A stretch of 60,422 bases of DNA from CG2-30-36-16 sp964372115 (lineage in GTDB: Bacteria; Bacteroidota; Ignavibacteria; Ignavibacteriales; Ignavibacteriaceae): the NCBI GenBank assembly GCA_964372115.1, contig CAYJPN010000032.1, positions 1-60,422 of the forward strand, given 5' to 3'. The stretch's first letter is position 1; every line of letters starts with the position of its first letter. The position numbers and the translations under genes were made by a program. The notes under the pieces are model-generated. The model worked only from the letters and a program-made list of their open reading frames with translations. It made no database searches and had not been told where the DNA came from. Shown here one piece after another: positions 24,056-32,948 of the stretch.

Positions 24056-25818
24056 AAACATTTAAACAAATATATGAGGAAGCAGAAAATAAAATAACCG
24101 GTATAGCGGCTGCCCCCGGTATTGTTATTGGTCAAGTTTATCTTTATACCCGCGAAAAACTTGAAGTTATGGATGGCGAGATTACCGACTGTAAAGATGC
24201 GGTTAAAGCATTTAAAGACGCACTTCTCAAATCGAAAAAAGAATTAAGTAAAGTTTTTGAACTTGCAAAAGAAAAAATGGGCAATGAGCGTGCATCCATT
24301 TTCGAAGCACAGTTGATGATATTGGACGACCCGATATTGATAAAAAATATTGAGGACAGAATTTGTAAAGAAAAACGATTGCCGGAGTTTCTTGTAGATG
24401 ATGAAATATCTAAATATCAAAAGTTGATGATAAATGCGAACGAATCATATATGAAAGAACGTGCTCACGATATCGAGGATATTAAACACCGTATAGTTCG
24501 TAACCTGCAGAAAAGAAGATGGCAGTCAAAAATTACGCAAAATGCGGTTGTTATAAGTGAGTCTCTTACTCCTTCCGATACAATTTTGTTCAGCCGGAAT
24601 AATGTAAGAGCTTTCGTTACCGATCACGGCGGTTTAACATCTCATGCGGCAATAATTTCAAGGTCATTAAACATTCCGGCGGTTGTTGGCACGCACAATG
24701 CATCTCATCAAATAAAAGAAACCGATACTGTAGTAATAGATGGATTTCACGGGTACATAATCGTTAACCCAAATAAGAAACAAATATCCTTTTTTGAAAA
24801 TAAACTTGAACGCTTAAAAGAACTGCAGAAAGGTTTGGAAGAGTACAAAGGAAAACCTTCCGTAACGACAGATGGAAAAGAGATTCGCCTTAGCGCAAAC
24901 GTTGATGTAAGCGGCGAAATTGATGTGGTAATTACAAGCGGGGCAAAAGGGATAGGGCTTTACAGAACAGAACAGGTTCTTGAAGAACTCAGTGAATTTC
25001 CGAACGAAGCGGAACAGGCAAAACTATACTTAAAGCTTGCTTCGCGCGTTTATCCGGAGACTATAGTAATTCGTGCGTTCGATATAGGCGGCGATAAATT
25101 TAGATATTATGACTTTCTTGAACCAAACCCGTTTCTCGGTTTAAGAGGCATACGCTTACTTCTTGAAAATAAATCACTTTTTAAAACACAAATTAGAGCA
25201 GTTTTGCGTGCAACGGAAAATAAAAATGTCCAATTTATGATTCCTATGGTTTCTACTATAAAAGAGATTAAGGATGCAAAAGAACTTATAGTAGAATGCA
25301 AAAAAGAATTGAAACATGAAGGAATAAAATTCGACAATAATATGAAGGTCGGAATTATGGTTGAAGTGCCCTCTGCCGCTGTGATGGCGGAAGTTTTTGC
25401 TAAAGAAGTTGATTTCTTAAGCATTGGCACAAATGATTTGATTCAATATTTACTTGCCGTTGACCGCGGGAATGACCTTGTTGCAGACCTATACCAGGAA
25501 TTCAGTCCCGCTGTTATCAGAACGATTTATTATGTAGTTAAAGAAGCAAAAAAAGCAAATAAAGGTGTTAGCTTGTGCGGCGAAATGGCGGCAGATACAC
25601 TTGCAATTCCGCTCCTTGTCGGGTTAGGTCTCGAATCATTGAGCATCTCTCCAACTACGCTGCTTTATGCGACCAGAATTATTCGCAGCATGTCATTTAA
25701 AAAAGCCGAAGAACTTGCTAAAGCCTGTCTTTCGTGTTCAACTGAAGTTGAAGTGATTTCGTTAATAGAAAAATTCTTTGAAGATAATTCAATTACACGG
25801 ACAAGGAACTTGATATAA
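24052..25818 (+). CDS. ptsI: Phosphoenolpyruvate-protein phosphotransferase (enzyme I)
   Basis: The 588-aa cytoplasmic enzyme transfers phosphate from PEP to HPr. The N-terminal domain starts with ITGIAAAPGIVIGQVY and the active His198 lies in DHGGLTSHAAIISRSL. The C-terminal PEP-binding barrel has GIGLYRTEQVL, IRAFDIGGDKF, NPFLGLRGIRLLL, GIMVEVPSAAVMA and IGTNDLIQYLLAVDRGN. The translational start is GTG 24052, overlapping the HPr stop by 4 bp. There is no GAF domain, so it is the sugar-type length rather than PtsP. It is the last gene of the fni-prenyl synthase-HPr-EI run. Confidence 0.96.
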   Translation: MKTFKQIYEEAENKITGIAAAPGIVIGQVYLYTREKLEVMDGEITDCKDAVKAFKDALLKSKKELSKVFELAKEKMGNERASIFEAQLMILDDPILIKNIEDRICKEKRLPEFLVDDEISKYQKLMINANESYMKERAHDIEDIKHRIVRNLQKRRWQSKITQNAVVISESLTPSDTILFSRNNVRAFVTDHGGLTSHAAIISRSLNIPAVVGTHNASHQIKETDTVVIDGFHGYIIVNPNKKQISFFENKLERLKELQKGLEEYKGKPSVTTDGKEIRLSANVDVSGEIDVVITSGAKGIGLYRTEQVLEELSEFPNEAEQAKLYLKLASRVYPETIVIRAFDIGGDKFRYYDFLEPNPFLGLRGIRLLLENKSLFKTQIRAVLRATENKNVQFMIPMVSTIKEIKDAKELIVECKKELKHEGIKFDNNMKVGIMVEVPSAAVMAEVFAKEVDFLSIGTNDLIQYLLAVDRGNDLVADLYQEFSPAVIRTIYYVVKEAKKANKGVSLCGEMAADTLAIPLLVGLGLESLSISPTTLLYATRIIRSMSFKKAEELAKACLSCSTEVEVISLIEKFFEDNSITRTRNLI

Positions 25819-26030
25819 TTATCAATCTGCTTTAAAATCGCAGACTGAAAAGTAGTGGGATGGATTAAATATAAATACCGAGTTTTAAACTATGTTCTGA
25901 TAAGTTATTTCGGAAATGAAAAAAAAATGTCGCCTGATTGCCATTTAATACCATTAGATTAAAAATGTAATTTTATATTAAATGTTTCTCCCAACTCAAA
26001 TAAATTTAAAATGACAACAAAATTTATTTT

Positions 26031-26882
26031 ATGCTGACAGTATTAGAATCGTTAAAATTATCTGCTGAATATCTTGAAAAAAAAGATATCGAGTCGCCGC
26101 GCATCAATGCCGAACTTCTTTTGGCGCATGTATTAAAATGCAAACGCCTCGATCTATACCTTTCTTTTGAGCGCCCGCTTAGTGACGACGAAAAAAACAA
26201 TTACAGAGAACTATTAAAGAGGAGGGGGTTGTACGAGCCGCTTCAATACATAATTGGTTCTGTTGAGTTTTATGGACTTAATTTAAAAGTAAATAAATCA
26301 GTTTTAATCCCTCGCCCTGAAACCGAATTGCTTGTAGAGGAGGTAATTAATTCTTTCAATAAAAATGCCGAGTTAAATATTCTCGACATCGGAACCGGTA
26401 GCGGAAATATTGTGATTGCTATTGCAAAAAATTTATCAATGTCACACGTTACCGGTGTTGATATAAGTGATGACGCGTTGTTCGTTGCTGAAGAAAACGC
26501 CGAATTGAATGGAGTAAGTGAAAACACCAATTTTTTAAAAAGAGACATCCTGAAAGATTTTCAGTTTGATAAAAAATATGACGTGGTTGTTTCTAACCCG
26601 CCGTATATATCAGTTACAGATTTTAAGAATTTGCAACCGGAACTCCGGTTGCATGAACCGAAAGTTTCGCTGACCGATGATTCGGATGGTTATTCTTTTT
26701 ATAAAAAAATCTCTTCATCCGCAAGAAATTATTTAAAGCCCGGTGGTAAAATGTTTTTCGAAATAGGCATGGGCCAGTCGGAAAAAATAAAAAAATTATT
26801 AGAAGAAAATGGGTTTGAAGATATTGTAATTGTAAAAGACTACTCAAAGATTGACAGAATTATAAAAGGAGTTTTAATTTGA
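26031..26882 (+). CDS. prmC: Peptide chain release factor N5-glutamine methyltransferase
   Basis: The 283-aa SAM-dependent methyltransferase modifies the GGQ glutamine of release factors. The helical N-terminal domain ends before PLQYIIGSVEFYGL, a family hallmark. SAM motif I is LDIGTGSGNIVIA (118-130), and the catalytic NPPY lies at 189-192 within VVVSNPPYIS. Length is typical. The dtd gene begins with TTG at 26879 inside the prmC stop region, so these are coupled. A 212-bp AT-rich gap separates it from ptsI. Confidence 0.95.
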   Translation: MLTVLESLKLSAEYLEKKDIESPRINAELLLAHVLKCKRLDLYLSFERPLSDDEKNNYRELLKRRGLYEPLQYIIGSVEFYGLNLKVNKSVLIPRPETELLVEEVINSFNKNAELNILDIGTGSGNIVIAIAKNLSMSHVTGVDISDDALFVAEENAELNGVSENTNFLKRDILKDFQFDKKYDVVVSNPPYISVTDFKNLQPELRLHEPKVSLTDDSDGYSFYKKISSSARNYLKPGGKMFFEIGMGQSEKIKKLLEENGFEDIVIVKDYSKIDRIIKGVLI

Positions 26883-27331
26883 GAGCTCTTGTTCAAAGGG
26901 TTAGTGAAGGCGCCGTTACAATTCCAACCGAAAATTATTCTGCTGAAATCGGAAAAGGAATGGTAGTGCTTCTCGGGATAAAAATTGGCGACAGTGAGAG
27001 CAATGTAAATTTTGTAGCCGACAAATGCTGCAATCTTAGAATTTTTGAAGATGAAAACGGCAAGATGAATTTATCGGTAAAAGAAATTGGGGGCGAAATA
27101 TTAATAATCAGCCAATTTACACTATACGGGGATACAGCAAAAGGAAACCGACCGGGTTTTACAGATGCCGCACGACCTGAAGAAGCGATACCGCTCTATG
27201 AAAAGTTCATAAAAAGAATAAAAGAAAACATTGGCAGTGAAAAAGTTAAAACCGGCTTATTCGGCGCTATGATGAGTGTGAAAATTATAAACGATGGTCC
27301 GGTAACATTGTATGTTGAATCAAAAACTTAA
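26879..27331 (+). CDS. dtd: D-aminoacyl-tRNA deacylase
   Basis: The 150-aa enzyme removes D-amino acids (and glycine from tRNA-Ala) mischarged on tRNA. It begins MRALVQRVSEGAVT from a TTG codon overlapping the prmC stop. It has both catalytic signatures of the family: SQFTLYGDTAKGNRPGF (SQxxL) and NDGPVTLYVES (the Gly-cisPro element). It is full length. The next gene follows after 8 bp, so prmC, dtd, the metalloenzyme and comEC form one transcription unit. Confidence 0.96.
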   Translation: MRALVQRVSEGAVTIPTENYSAEIGKGMVVLLGIKIGDSESNVNFVADKCCNLRIFEDENGKMNLSVKEIGGEILIISQFTLYGDTAKGNRPGFTDAARPEEAIPLYEKFIKRIKENIGSEKVKTGLFGAMMSVKIINDGPVTLYVESKT

Positions 27332-27339
27332 GGGTTTTT

Positions 27340-28239
27340 ATGTCCGTACTAATGATATTTATAGATGGAGTTGGAATAGGTAAAAAAGATTATCAGTCCA
27401 ACCCATTCTTCAAATACGGGTTTAAATCTTTTTCAGAAATATTCGGCTCTGTTCCTTCGCTGGATAATCCAATAATAATTAAAAACGATAGATATATTTT
27501 CCCGGTTGACGCAAATCTTGGAGTTGATGGACTTCCGCAAAGCGGTACCGGTCAAACTTCAATCTTTTGTGGAATAAATGCGGCTAAATTTGTCGGCAAA
27601 CATTTCGGACCTTTCCCGTATTCCACTTTAATTCCAATCATTGGCGAACAAAATATTCTTAAGCTTTATAAAGATGAAGGGAAAAAGTCATTTTTCGCCA
27701 ACGCTTATCCAAAGCGCTTTTTTGATTATTTAAAATCCGGGAAAACAAAATTAAGCGTGACGACCTTAAGCTGCAGACTAAGCGGAATTCCATTAAACCG
27801 CACTTCGGACGTTAGGGCGGGGAAAGCATTAACAGCAGAAATCACCAATGCCCGATGGAACCAAAAGTTGAATCTAAAAATGCCGATCATCTCTCCAATG
27901 CTTGCAGCAAAAAGATTGTTGAGATTTGCTGTTAAAAATGATTTTACGCTTTATGAATATTATATTACCGATCATCTTGGCCATGGCAGATACGACGGTG
28001 AAACAGAAACTACCATAAAAATATTAGACGAATTTTTATTTACTATCTTAACAAAATTACCTGAAGATGTAACACTTCTAATTTGTTCCGACCATGGTAA
28101 TTTTGAAGATTTGTCGGTAAAGACACATACGCGAAATCCCGCATTAACAATCTCTGCGGGTAAATACGGCAAATTACTTTTTGAAGAAATAAAAGACTTA
28201 ACTCAAATAAAAAGTGCAATAATAAAAAACTGCAAATGA
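27340..28239 (+). CDS. Alkaline-phosphatase-superfamily metalloenzyme
   Basis: The 299-aa protein has the two-metal centre layout of the phosphoglyceromutase/phosphopentomutase superfamily (PF01676-like). A metal Asp lies in MIFIDGVGIGK, the presumed Thr/Ser nucleophile in SGTGQTSIFCG, then DHLGHGR, and the second-metal CSDHGNFEDLS with HTRNP near the end. It is shorter than a BPG-independent phosphoglycerate mutase (about 510 aa) and lacks the cap of that enzyme. The substrate is unknown. Its start is 8 bp after dtd and its end overlaps comEC by 4 bp. Confidence 0.82.
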   Translation: MSVLMIFIDGVGIGKKDYQSNPFFKYGFKSFSEIFGSVPSLDNPIIIKNDRYIFPVDANLGVDGLPQSGTGQTSIFCGINAAKFVGKHFGPFPYSTLIPIIGEQNILKLYKDEGKKSFFANAYPKRFFDYLKSGKTKLSVTTLSCRLSGIPLNRTSDVRAGKALTAEITNARWNQKLNLKMPIISPMLAAKRLLRFAVKNDFTLYEYYITDHLGHGRYDGETETTIKILDEFLFTILTKLPEDVTLLICSDHGNFEDLSVKTHTRNPALTISAGKYGKLLFEEIKDLTQIKSAIIKNCK

Positions 28240-30617
28240 AGGATTACCCTTTCATCAAGTTTTCAATTCTGTTTATATGCGGAATAATATTACAATATTT
28301 TATTCATCCGAATATCTGGGTGTATATAAGCGGGTTAACTGTTCTTCTTTTCATTTTATTAGCTAAAAAAATTAATAATCCGCTTCTAAATTTTTCTTTT
28401 GTAATATTAAGCGCAATTGTTATTGTTATCTCTGGTATGATAACCGCCGAGTATGACAAATCCGGGACCTTCTTTTTAAGTGAAAATCTGTACAAACAGA
28501 ACAATTTCATATGTTGGGGTACAATTAAAAATATTGAACTGTCCGAAGACGATGGTTATTCTTTTATCATGAATACCGATTCAATAAGCATTGAAGGGAA
28601 AAGTCTTAAATGGTCTCCGATACTTATAGTAAAAGTTAAGGACAACTCGATAAAAAAAATGGTTTTGCAGTACGAGCATCTTTATCCCGGAAATAAAGTA
28701 AAGGTAATTGGTGTTTATATAAAGGGGAGGGAAGAGCGCAATCCCGGCGAATTTGATTACAACCGTTATCTTCGTCGTGAGGGTATAAGCGGAATTGTTA
28801 ATTTGTACTACGCCGATAGTCTGAAGGTATTGGATAACCATCGATTTGCCTTCTTATCTTTTTTTCATTGGATGAGAAAAAATATTGACAAAACACTAAA
28901 ACAGTTTCATTCTATAGAGGCATATGGTTTGTTAAAAGGTTTACTCCTTGCCGACAGAAGAAGTATTGATTATGAAACAAAAAGTTTATTTGTAAACAGC
29001 GGGGTGGTGCATGTCCTCGCTGTTTCGGGTTTGCATGTCGGCTTCGTTGCCATAATTTTTTATTTTCTATTTGGGCGATTGAACGTTTATTTGCGGATTT
29101 ATTTTACCATTGCGGGGCTGCTGTTTTTTATGTTCTTAACCGGTGTGCCCGCCTCGGTTTTCAGAGCAACGGTTATGGCAATTATGATATTAATCGGGCG
29201 ATTAACCGAGCGCACAACAAATATTTATAACTCACTCGCAATTGCGGCTGTTATTCTATTAATAATCGATCCGTCTGAAATTTTTAATCCCGGATTTCAA
29301 CTCTCATTTTCGGCGGTTTTTTCAATCGCGTTTTTTTATCCTATATTCAGCAAAAAACTCAATGGGTTCAGGCTCAACAAGTATCTAAAATACATATTAC
29401 TTTTTTTCGCGGTTTCATTAAGCGCTCAGATTGGAACACTTCCATTTACACTCATCTATTTTGGCAAAATTTCGGTTACTTCACTTGCCGCAAATTTGGT
29501 TGTAATTCCTCTTATCGGGATTATGGTTGGAATTGGAATTACAACAATACTTTTTGCAATAGTCTCATCATACATTGCTTCGGTTTATGCGGCAGCAAAT
29601 AATACTATGGTGTGGCTGCTGCTTAAAATCGTCAAGTTTGCCGGTAATCCCGAATACTCATTTATCCGCATTCCCGATTTTTCGATTATTGATGTTTTAC
29701 TTTTTTATGCGATTTTAATACTATCGATGATTATGTTGAAATACGCAGAAAAATTTTTAGTTAAAATTTTTATTTTTTGTTCGGCTATATCAATATTTTT
29801 TATTGTTTCCTCTTTTGATGACAAAAAACTTATATCACCGGGAGAATTAACAGTAATAATGATTGATGTTGGACAGGGCGATTCATTTTTGTTGTCGTTC
29901 CCTAACGGTAAAACAGCTTTAATAGACGCCGGGGAAGCGGTAAAAAATTATAGCGTGGGTGAGCGGGTAATAATTCCATTAATGGATAAGTTAAAAATAA
30001 ATAAAATCGATTACGCATTTATCTCGCATTTTGATAATGACCACTACGGCGGTATGGTTTCTTTAATCAGTCAACATAAAATTAACAAAGTATATTTCCC
30101 TGCGACGGATACTTCTTCAAAGGCTGATCGTTTTATTGAATATTTAGATAATAATAAAATTGCACACAAAAAATGTGGAAGTCTAAATATGAAGGAAAGC
30201 GGTCTTTCACTTTATGCTTTATGTCGTCGTCAAATATTGGGCGAACGCTATTCGTCAAACGATAATAGTATAATTGTAAAAGTTATTTACGGTAATAACT
30301 CATTTTTATTTACAGGCGACCTCGAAAAACGCGGAGAAAGTTATTTCTTGAATAACTCAAAAGAGTTTTTAAATTCTGATGTATTAAAAATTGCTCATCA
30401 CGGAAGCAGCGGCGGAACCTCAGACGAATTTCTTAACGCCGTAACGCCCCGTTTCAGTTTGATTAGCGCAGGCATTAAAAACAAGTTTAGACACCCGTCA
30501 AAAGAAGTGCTAAAGAAGTTGAGAAATCATAAAAGTTTGATTTACAGAACTGACATAAGCGGGGCGGTAATATTAAAATCGGACGGGGAAAATATTTCTG
30601 AAGTTAACTGGAGATAA
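28236..30617 (+). CDS. comEC: ComEC/Rec2 DNA-uptake channel with metallo-beta-lactamase domain
   Basis: The 793-aa inner-membrane protein has three parts. An N-terminal DUF4131/OB region lies at about 20-190. The competence membrane domain (about 210-500) carries LLKGLLLADRRSID, VHVLAVSGLHVGF, LTGVPASVFRATVMA and FNPGFQLSFSAVFSI. A C-terminal metallo-beta-lactamase domain (about 540-790) has MIDVGQGDSFLL, ISHFDNDHYGGM, FTGDLEKRGE and LKIAHHGSSGGTSDEF. ComEC forms the channel that brings single-stranded DNA into the cytoplasm during transformation. The start overlaps the previous gene by 4 bp. No other competence gene is in the window. Confidence 0.94.
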   Translation: MKDYPFIKFSILFICGIILQYFIHPNIWVYISGLTVLLFILLAKKINNPLLNFSFVILSAIVIVISGMITAEYDKSGTFFLSENLYKQNNFICWGTIKNIELSEDDGYSFIMNTDSISIEGKSLKWSPILIVKVKDNSIKKMVLQYEHLYPGNKVKVIGVYIKGREERNPGEFDYNRYLRREGISGIVNLYYADSLKVLDNHRFAFLSFFHWMRKNIDKTLKQFHSIEAYGLLKGLLLADRRSIDYETKSLFVNSGVVHVLAVSGLHVGFVAIIFYFLFGRLNVYLRIYFTIAGLLFFMFLTGVPASVFRATVMAIMILIGRLTERTTNIYNSLAIAAVILLIIDPSEIFNPGFQLSFSAVFSIAFFYPIFSKKLNGFRLNKYLKYILLFFAVSLSAQIGTLPFTLIYFGKISVTSLAANLVVIPLIGIMVGIGITTILFAIVSSYIASVYAAANNTMVWLLLKIVKFAGNPEYSFIRIPDFSIIDVLLFYAILILSMIMLKYAEKFLVKIFIFCSAISIFFIVSSFDDKKLISPGELTVIMIDVGQGDSFLLSFPNGKTALIDAGEAVKNYSVGERVIIPLMDKLKINKIDYAFISHFDNDHYGGMVSLISQHKINKVYFPATDTSSKADRFIEYLDNNKIAHKKCGSLNMKESGLSLYALCRRQILGERYSSNDNSIIVKVIYGNNSFLFTGDLEKRGESYFLNNSKEFLNSDVLKIAHHGSSGGTSDEFLNAVTPRFSLISAGIKNKFRHPSKEVLKKLRNHKSLIYRTDISGAVILKSDGENISEVNWR

Positions 30618-30871
30618 TGTAGAAGATTATATATATATTTCAAAAGCTAAAAATTTAGTGAAGAAATATATACAACAACTGATCTCAAAATTTTTCTAAT
30701 CGGCACGATACTTTCTTGAATGAGATGAAAAATAAAAAGACAATTATTAGTCCACTCTCAAAAGGTTATTTCTGTCAATGTCGGTTAGCTAATTTGGGAA
30801 CTGGCGAACAACAACTTTATTTAATTGAACCATTTTAGAACGGACTCAATCATAAAATTATAGGAGATAAA

Positions 30872-31360
30872 ATGAATCCAAAAAATCCAACTGTCGGAAT
30901 AATAATGGGAAGCGATTCCGATTTACCAGTCATGAAAGAAACTGCAAGCGTACTTGACGAATTTGGAATTGCTTATGAAGTAAAAATAATATCTGCGCAT
31001 CGTGCGCCTACACATGTGGCGGAATATGCTTCAACAGCTTACAAAAGAGGATTAAAAGTTATTATCGCCGGCGCTGGCGGTGCTGCGCATTTACCTGGGA
31101 TTACCGCCGCATACACGCCACTTCCCGTTATAGGCGTACCGGTAAAATCAAAATCGCTTGATGGGTTAGATTCTCTTCTGTCAATTGTTCAAATGCCGGC
31201 AGGCGTACCGGTTGCAACCGTTGGCATTAATCAGGCAAAAAATGCAGGTTTATTAGCCGCTCAAATAATAGCTACGGGTAACGAGTTTGTTATGAAGCGT
31301 ATCATCAGTTATAAAAAAGAAATGGAACTAAACTCTATAGCAAAAAACGAAGTTTTGTAA
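30872..31360 (+). CDS. purE: N5-carboxyaminoimidazole ribonucleotide mutase
   Basis: The 162-aa class I PurE converts N5-CAIR to CAIR in purine synthesis. The substrate-binding GSDSDLPVMKE lies at the N-terminus, the catalytic-His region is SAHRAPTHVAEY, then IIAGAGGAAHLPG, PVIGVPVKSKSLDGLDSLLS and QMPAGVPVATV. It has a strong ribosome-binding site (TAGGAGATAAA). No purK is adjacent. It stands alone with gaps of about 250 bp on each side. Confidence 0.96.
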   Translation: MNPKNPTVGIIMGSDSDLPVMKETASVLDEFGIAYEVKIISAHRAPTHVAEYASTAYKRGLKVIIAGAGGAAHLPGITAAYTPLPVIGVPVKSKSLDGLDSLLSIVQMPAGVPVATVGINQAKNAGLLAAQIIATGNEFVMKRIISYKKEMELNSIAKNEVL

Positions 31361-31437
31361 TAGAAGTTTTATGAATGAGTAACAAAAATTAGGCCTTGAT
31401 TTTTTCGAAAAAAAATAATCAAAGCAAGTATAATTTC

Positions 31438-31453
31438 TTGCTTAATTAAGCAA
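31438..31453. terminator. Perfect palindrome after purE
   Basis: TTGCTTAATTAAGCAA is a perfect 16-bp palindrome followed by TTTTT, about 80 bp after the purE stop. It may act as a weak terminator. An upstream pairing of TTGATT with AATCAA around T/A runs (31397-31423) may add to it. Confidence 0.4.
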
Positions 31454-31531
31454 TTTTTGTTAATGTTGCTCCGAAAGAATTTAGGTAGCCTTACTTTTAT
31501 TATTTTATTTTCGACCTGTTAATTAATTCAC

Positions 31532-31569
31532 AGATTTTTAGTCCTTTGTTGCTTATCGACTAAAAATCT
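31532..31569 (+). promoter_or_regulatory. Long-stem hairpin in the leader of the first T9SS cargo gene
   Basis: AGATTTTTAGT (31532-31542) and ACTAAAAATCT (31559-31569) form an 11-bp perfect stem around a 16-nt loop. The hairpin ends 32 bp upstream of the ATG at 31602, before the GGAGG ribosome-binding site. It could be an operator palindrome, an mRNA-stabilising leader hairpin, or a terminator for upstream transcription; it lacks a clean T run. Confidence 0.5.
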
Positions 31570-31601
31570 AAATTCAATAATACAAAAACACTGGAGGCAT
31601 A

Positions 31602-32849
31602 ATGCGTAAATTAGTGTTACTTTTTCTTATCACAATATCTTTGTCTGTATTTGTACAGGCGCAAGATAAAGACTTTTCACAAAAACCCATTTCATTTGAT
31701 AATCCTGGATTTGTTTTCGGACCCACATTACCAAGTCCTTTAGCTATTTTCAGTGAATCTTTTGAAGGTGCAACTTTCCCTCCAGCAGGATGGGCAAAAT
31801 TTAGCCCTGACGGTGGAACAGGTTGGGCTAGAATAACTGCCGGAACTACTCCATTACCAGGATGGACAGGCGGAACCGCTACTCCAGCTCCGGTAACTGG
31901 CTCAGGTTCAGGCATGGCTTATGCAACCTGGACTACTGGCGGAACAAGTGCAAATGATCAGTGGTTAATTTCTCCACAGATTACAAATGTTCAACCCAAC
32001 GATTCTTTGACATTCTGGGTTAGAAAATTTTCAAATTATGCCGATAAAATGGATATAAAAATTTCGACCACTACTCAAACTGTTGCAGCAATGACTGTTA
32101 CTGTTGCTAATATCGTATATGCAGCCACTGATTCGGGCTGGGTTAGATACTCATACAATATTGGCGCATTAGTTTCTGCCGGTTCAAATATATATATTGG
32201 CTGGAGAGAATTTGTTGCTGATAATTTTAACGACGGTGATTTTCTTGCACTGGACGCTATAAATGTTTCAACGTTTGTTCCGGTTGAATTAACTTCATTT
32301 AACGCAAATGTAAAAGACGGTGCAGTTGTATTAAACTGGGCTACCGCAACCGAAACCAACAATAGTGGATTTGAAGTTCAAAGAAAACAAGATGGACAGT
32401 TTGTTCAGGTTGGTTTTATAAAAGGTACAGGTACTTCTACCGAAACAAGAAATTATTCATTTGTTGATAATAAAATTGAAAGCGGTAAATATATATATCG
32501 CTTAAAACAAATAGACCTTGACGGCTCATTTGAATATTCAAACGAAGTTGAAGTTAATATTGCAACTCCTGCAGTATTCTCTTTAAATCAGAATTATCCA
32601 AACCCGTTCAACCCCTCTACTAAAATTAATTTTAGTCTGGCTGTTGATTCAAAAGTTACTTTGTCGGTATTTAATATACTCGGACAAAAAGTTGCTACAC
32701 TTCTTAATTCCAGCATGAATGCCGGTTTACACAACGTTGTATTTGATGCATCAAAAGTTAACAGCGGTGTTTATATCTATAAGCTAGAAGCTGCCGGAAA
32801 TGACGGAAGTAATTTTACAGCAACTAAAAAAATGATTCTTACAAAATAA
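31602..32849 (+). CDS. T9SS cargo with a choice-of-anchor-J/cleaved-adhesin-type domain
   Basis: The 415-aa exported protein has a signal peptide ending VFVQAQ and a jelly-roll-like domain (about 48-225) that opens FSESFEGATFPPAGWAK and includes DQWLISPQITNV. This is the choice-of-anchor-J/cleaved-adhesin pattern. A PVELTSFNANVKDGAVVLNW fibronectin-III-like segment (about 227-320) follows. The type A T9SS sorting domain is at about 330-415 (FSLNQNYPNPFNPSTKINFS, ending KKMILTK). It should be exported by Sec and then through T9SS to the surface, where the sorting domain is removed. The binding target is unknown. It is the first of three tandem cargo genes. Confidence 0.88.
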   Translation: MRKLVLLFLITISLSVFVQAQDKDFSQKPISFDNPGFVFGPTLPSPLAIFSESFEGATFPPAGWAKFSPDGGTGWARITAGTTPLPGWTGGTATPAPVTGSGSGMAYATWTTGGTSANDQWLISPQITNVQPNDSLTFWVRKFSNYADKMDIKISTTTQTVAAMTVTVANIVYAATDSGWVRYSYNIGALVSAGSNIYIGWREFVADNFNDGDFLALDAINVSTFVPVELTSFNANVKDGAVVLNWATATETNNSGFEVQRKQDGQFVQVGFIKGTGTSTETRNYSFVDNKIESGKYIYRLKQIDLDGSFEYSNEVEVNIATPAVFSLNQNYPNPFNPSTKINFSLAVDSKVTLSVFNILGQKVATLLNSSMNAGLHNVVFDASKVNSGVYIYKLEAAGNDGSNFTATKKMILTK

Positions 32850-32863
32850 TCGTTTATTATTAG

Positions 32864-32883
32864 TGTCCGGTGAAAGCCGGACA
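32864..32883 (+). terminator. Hairpin between the first and second cargo genes
   Basis: TGTCCGG (32864-32870) pairs with CCGGACA (32877-32883) around TGAAAG, followed by ATTTATT. It is a short GC-rich stem with a weak T tail, so an attenuator or terminator. Confidence 0.6.
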
Positions 32884-32948
32884 ATTTATTCAGAGTGAGG
32901 AATCCAATAAAATAATATCACAACTATAACAATAACTTAGGAGGTTCT

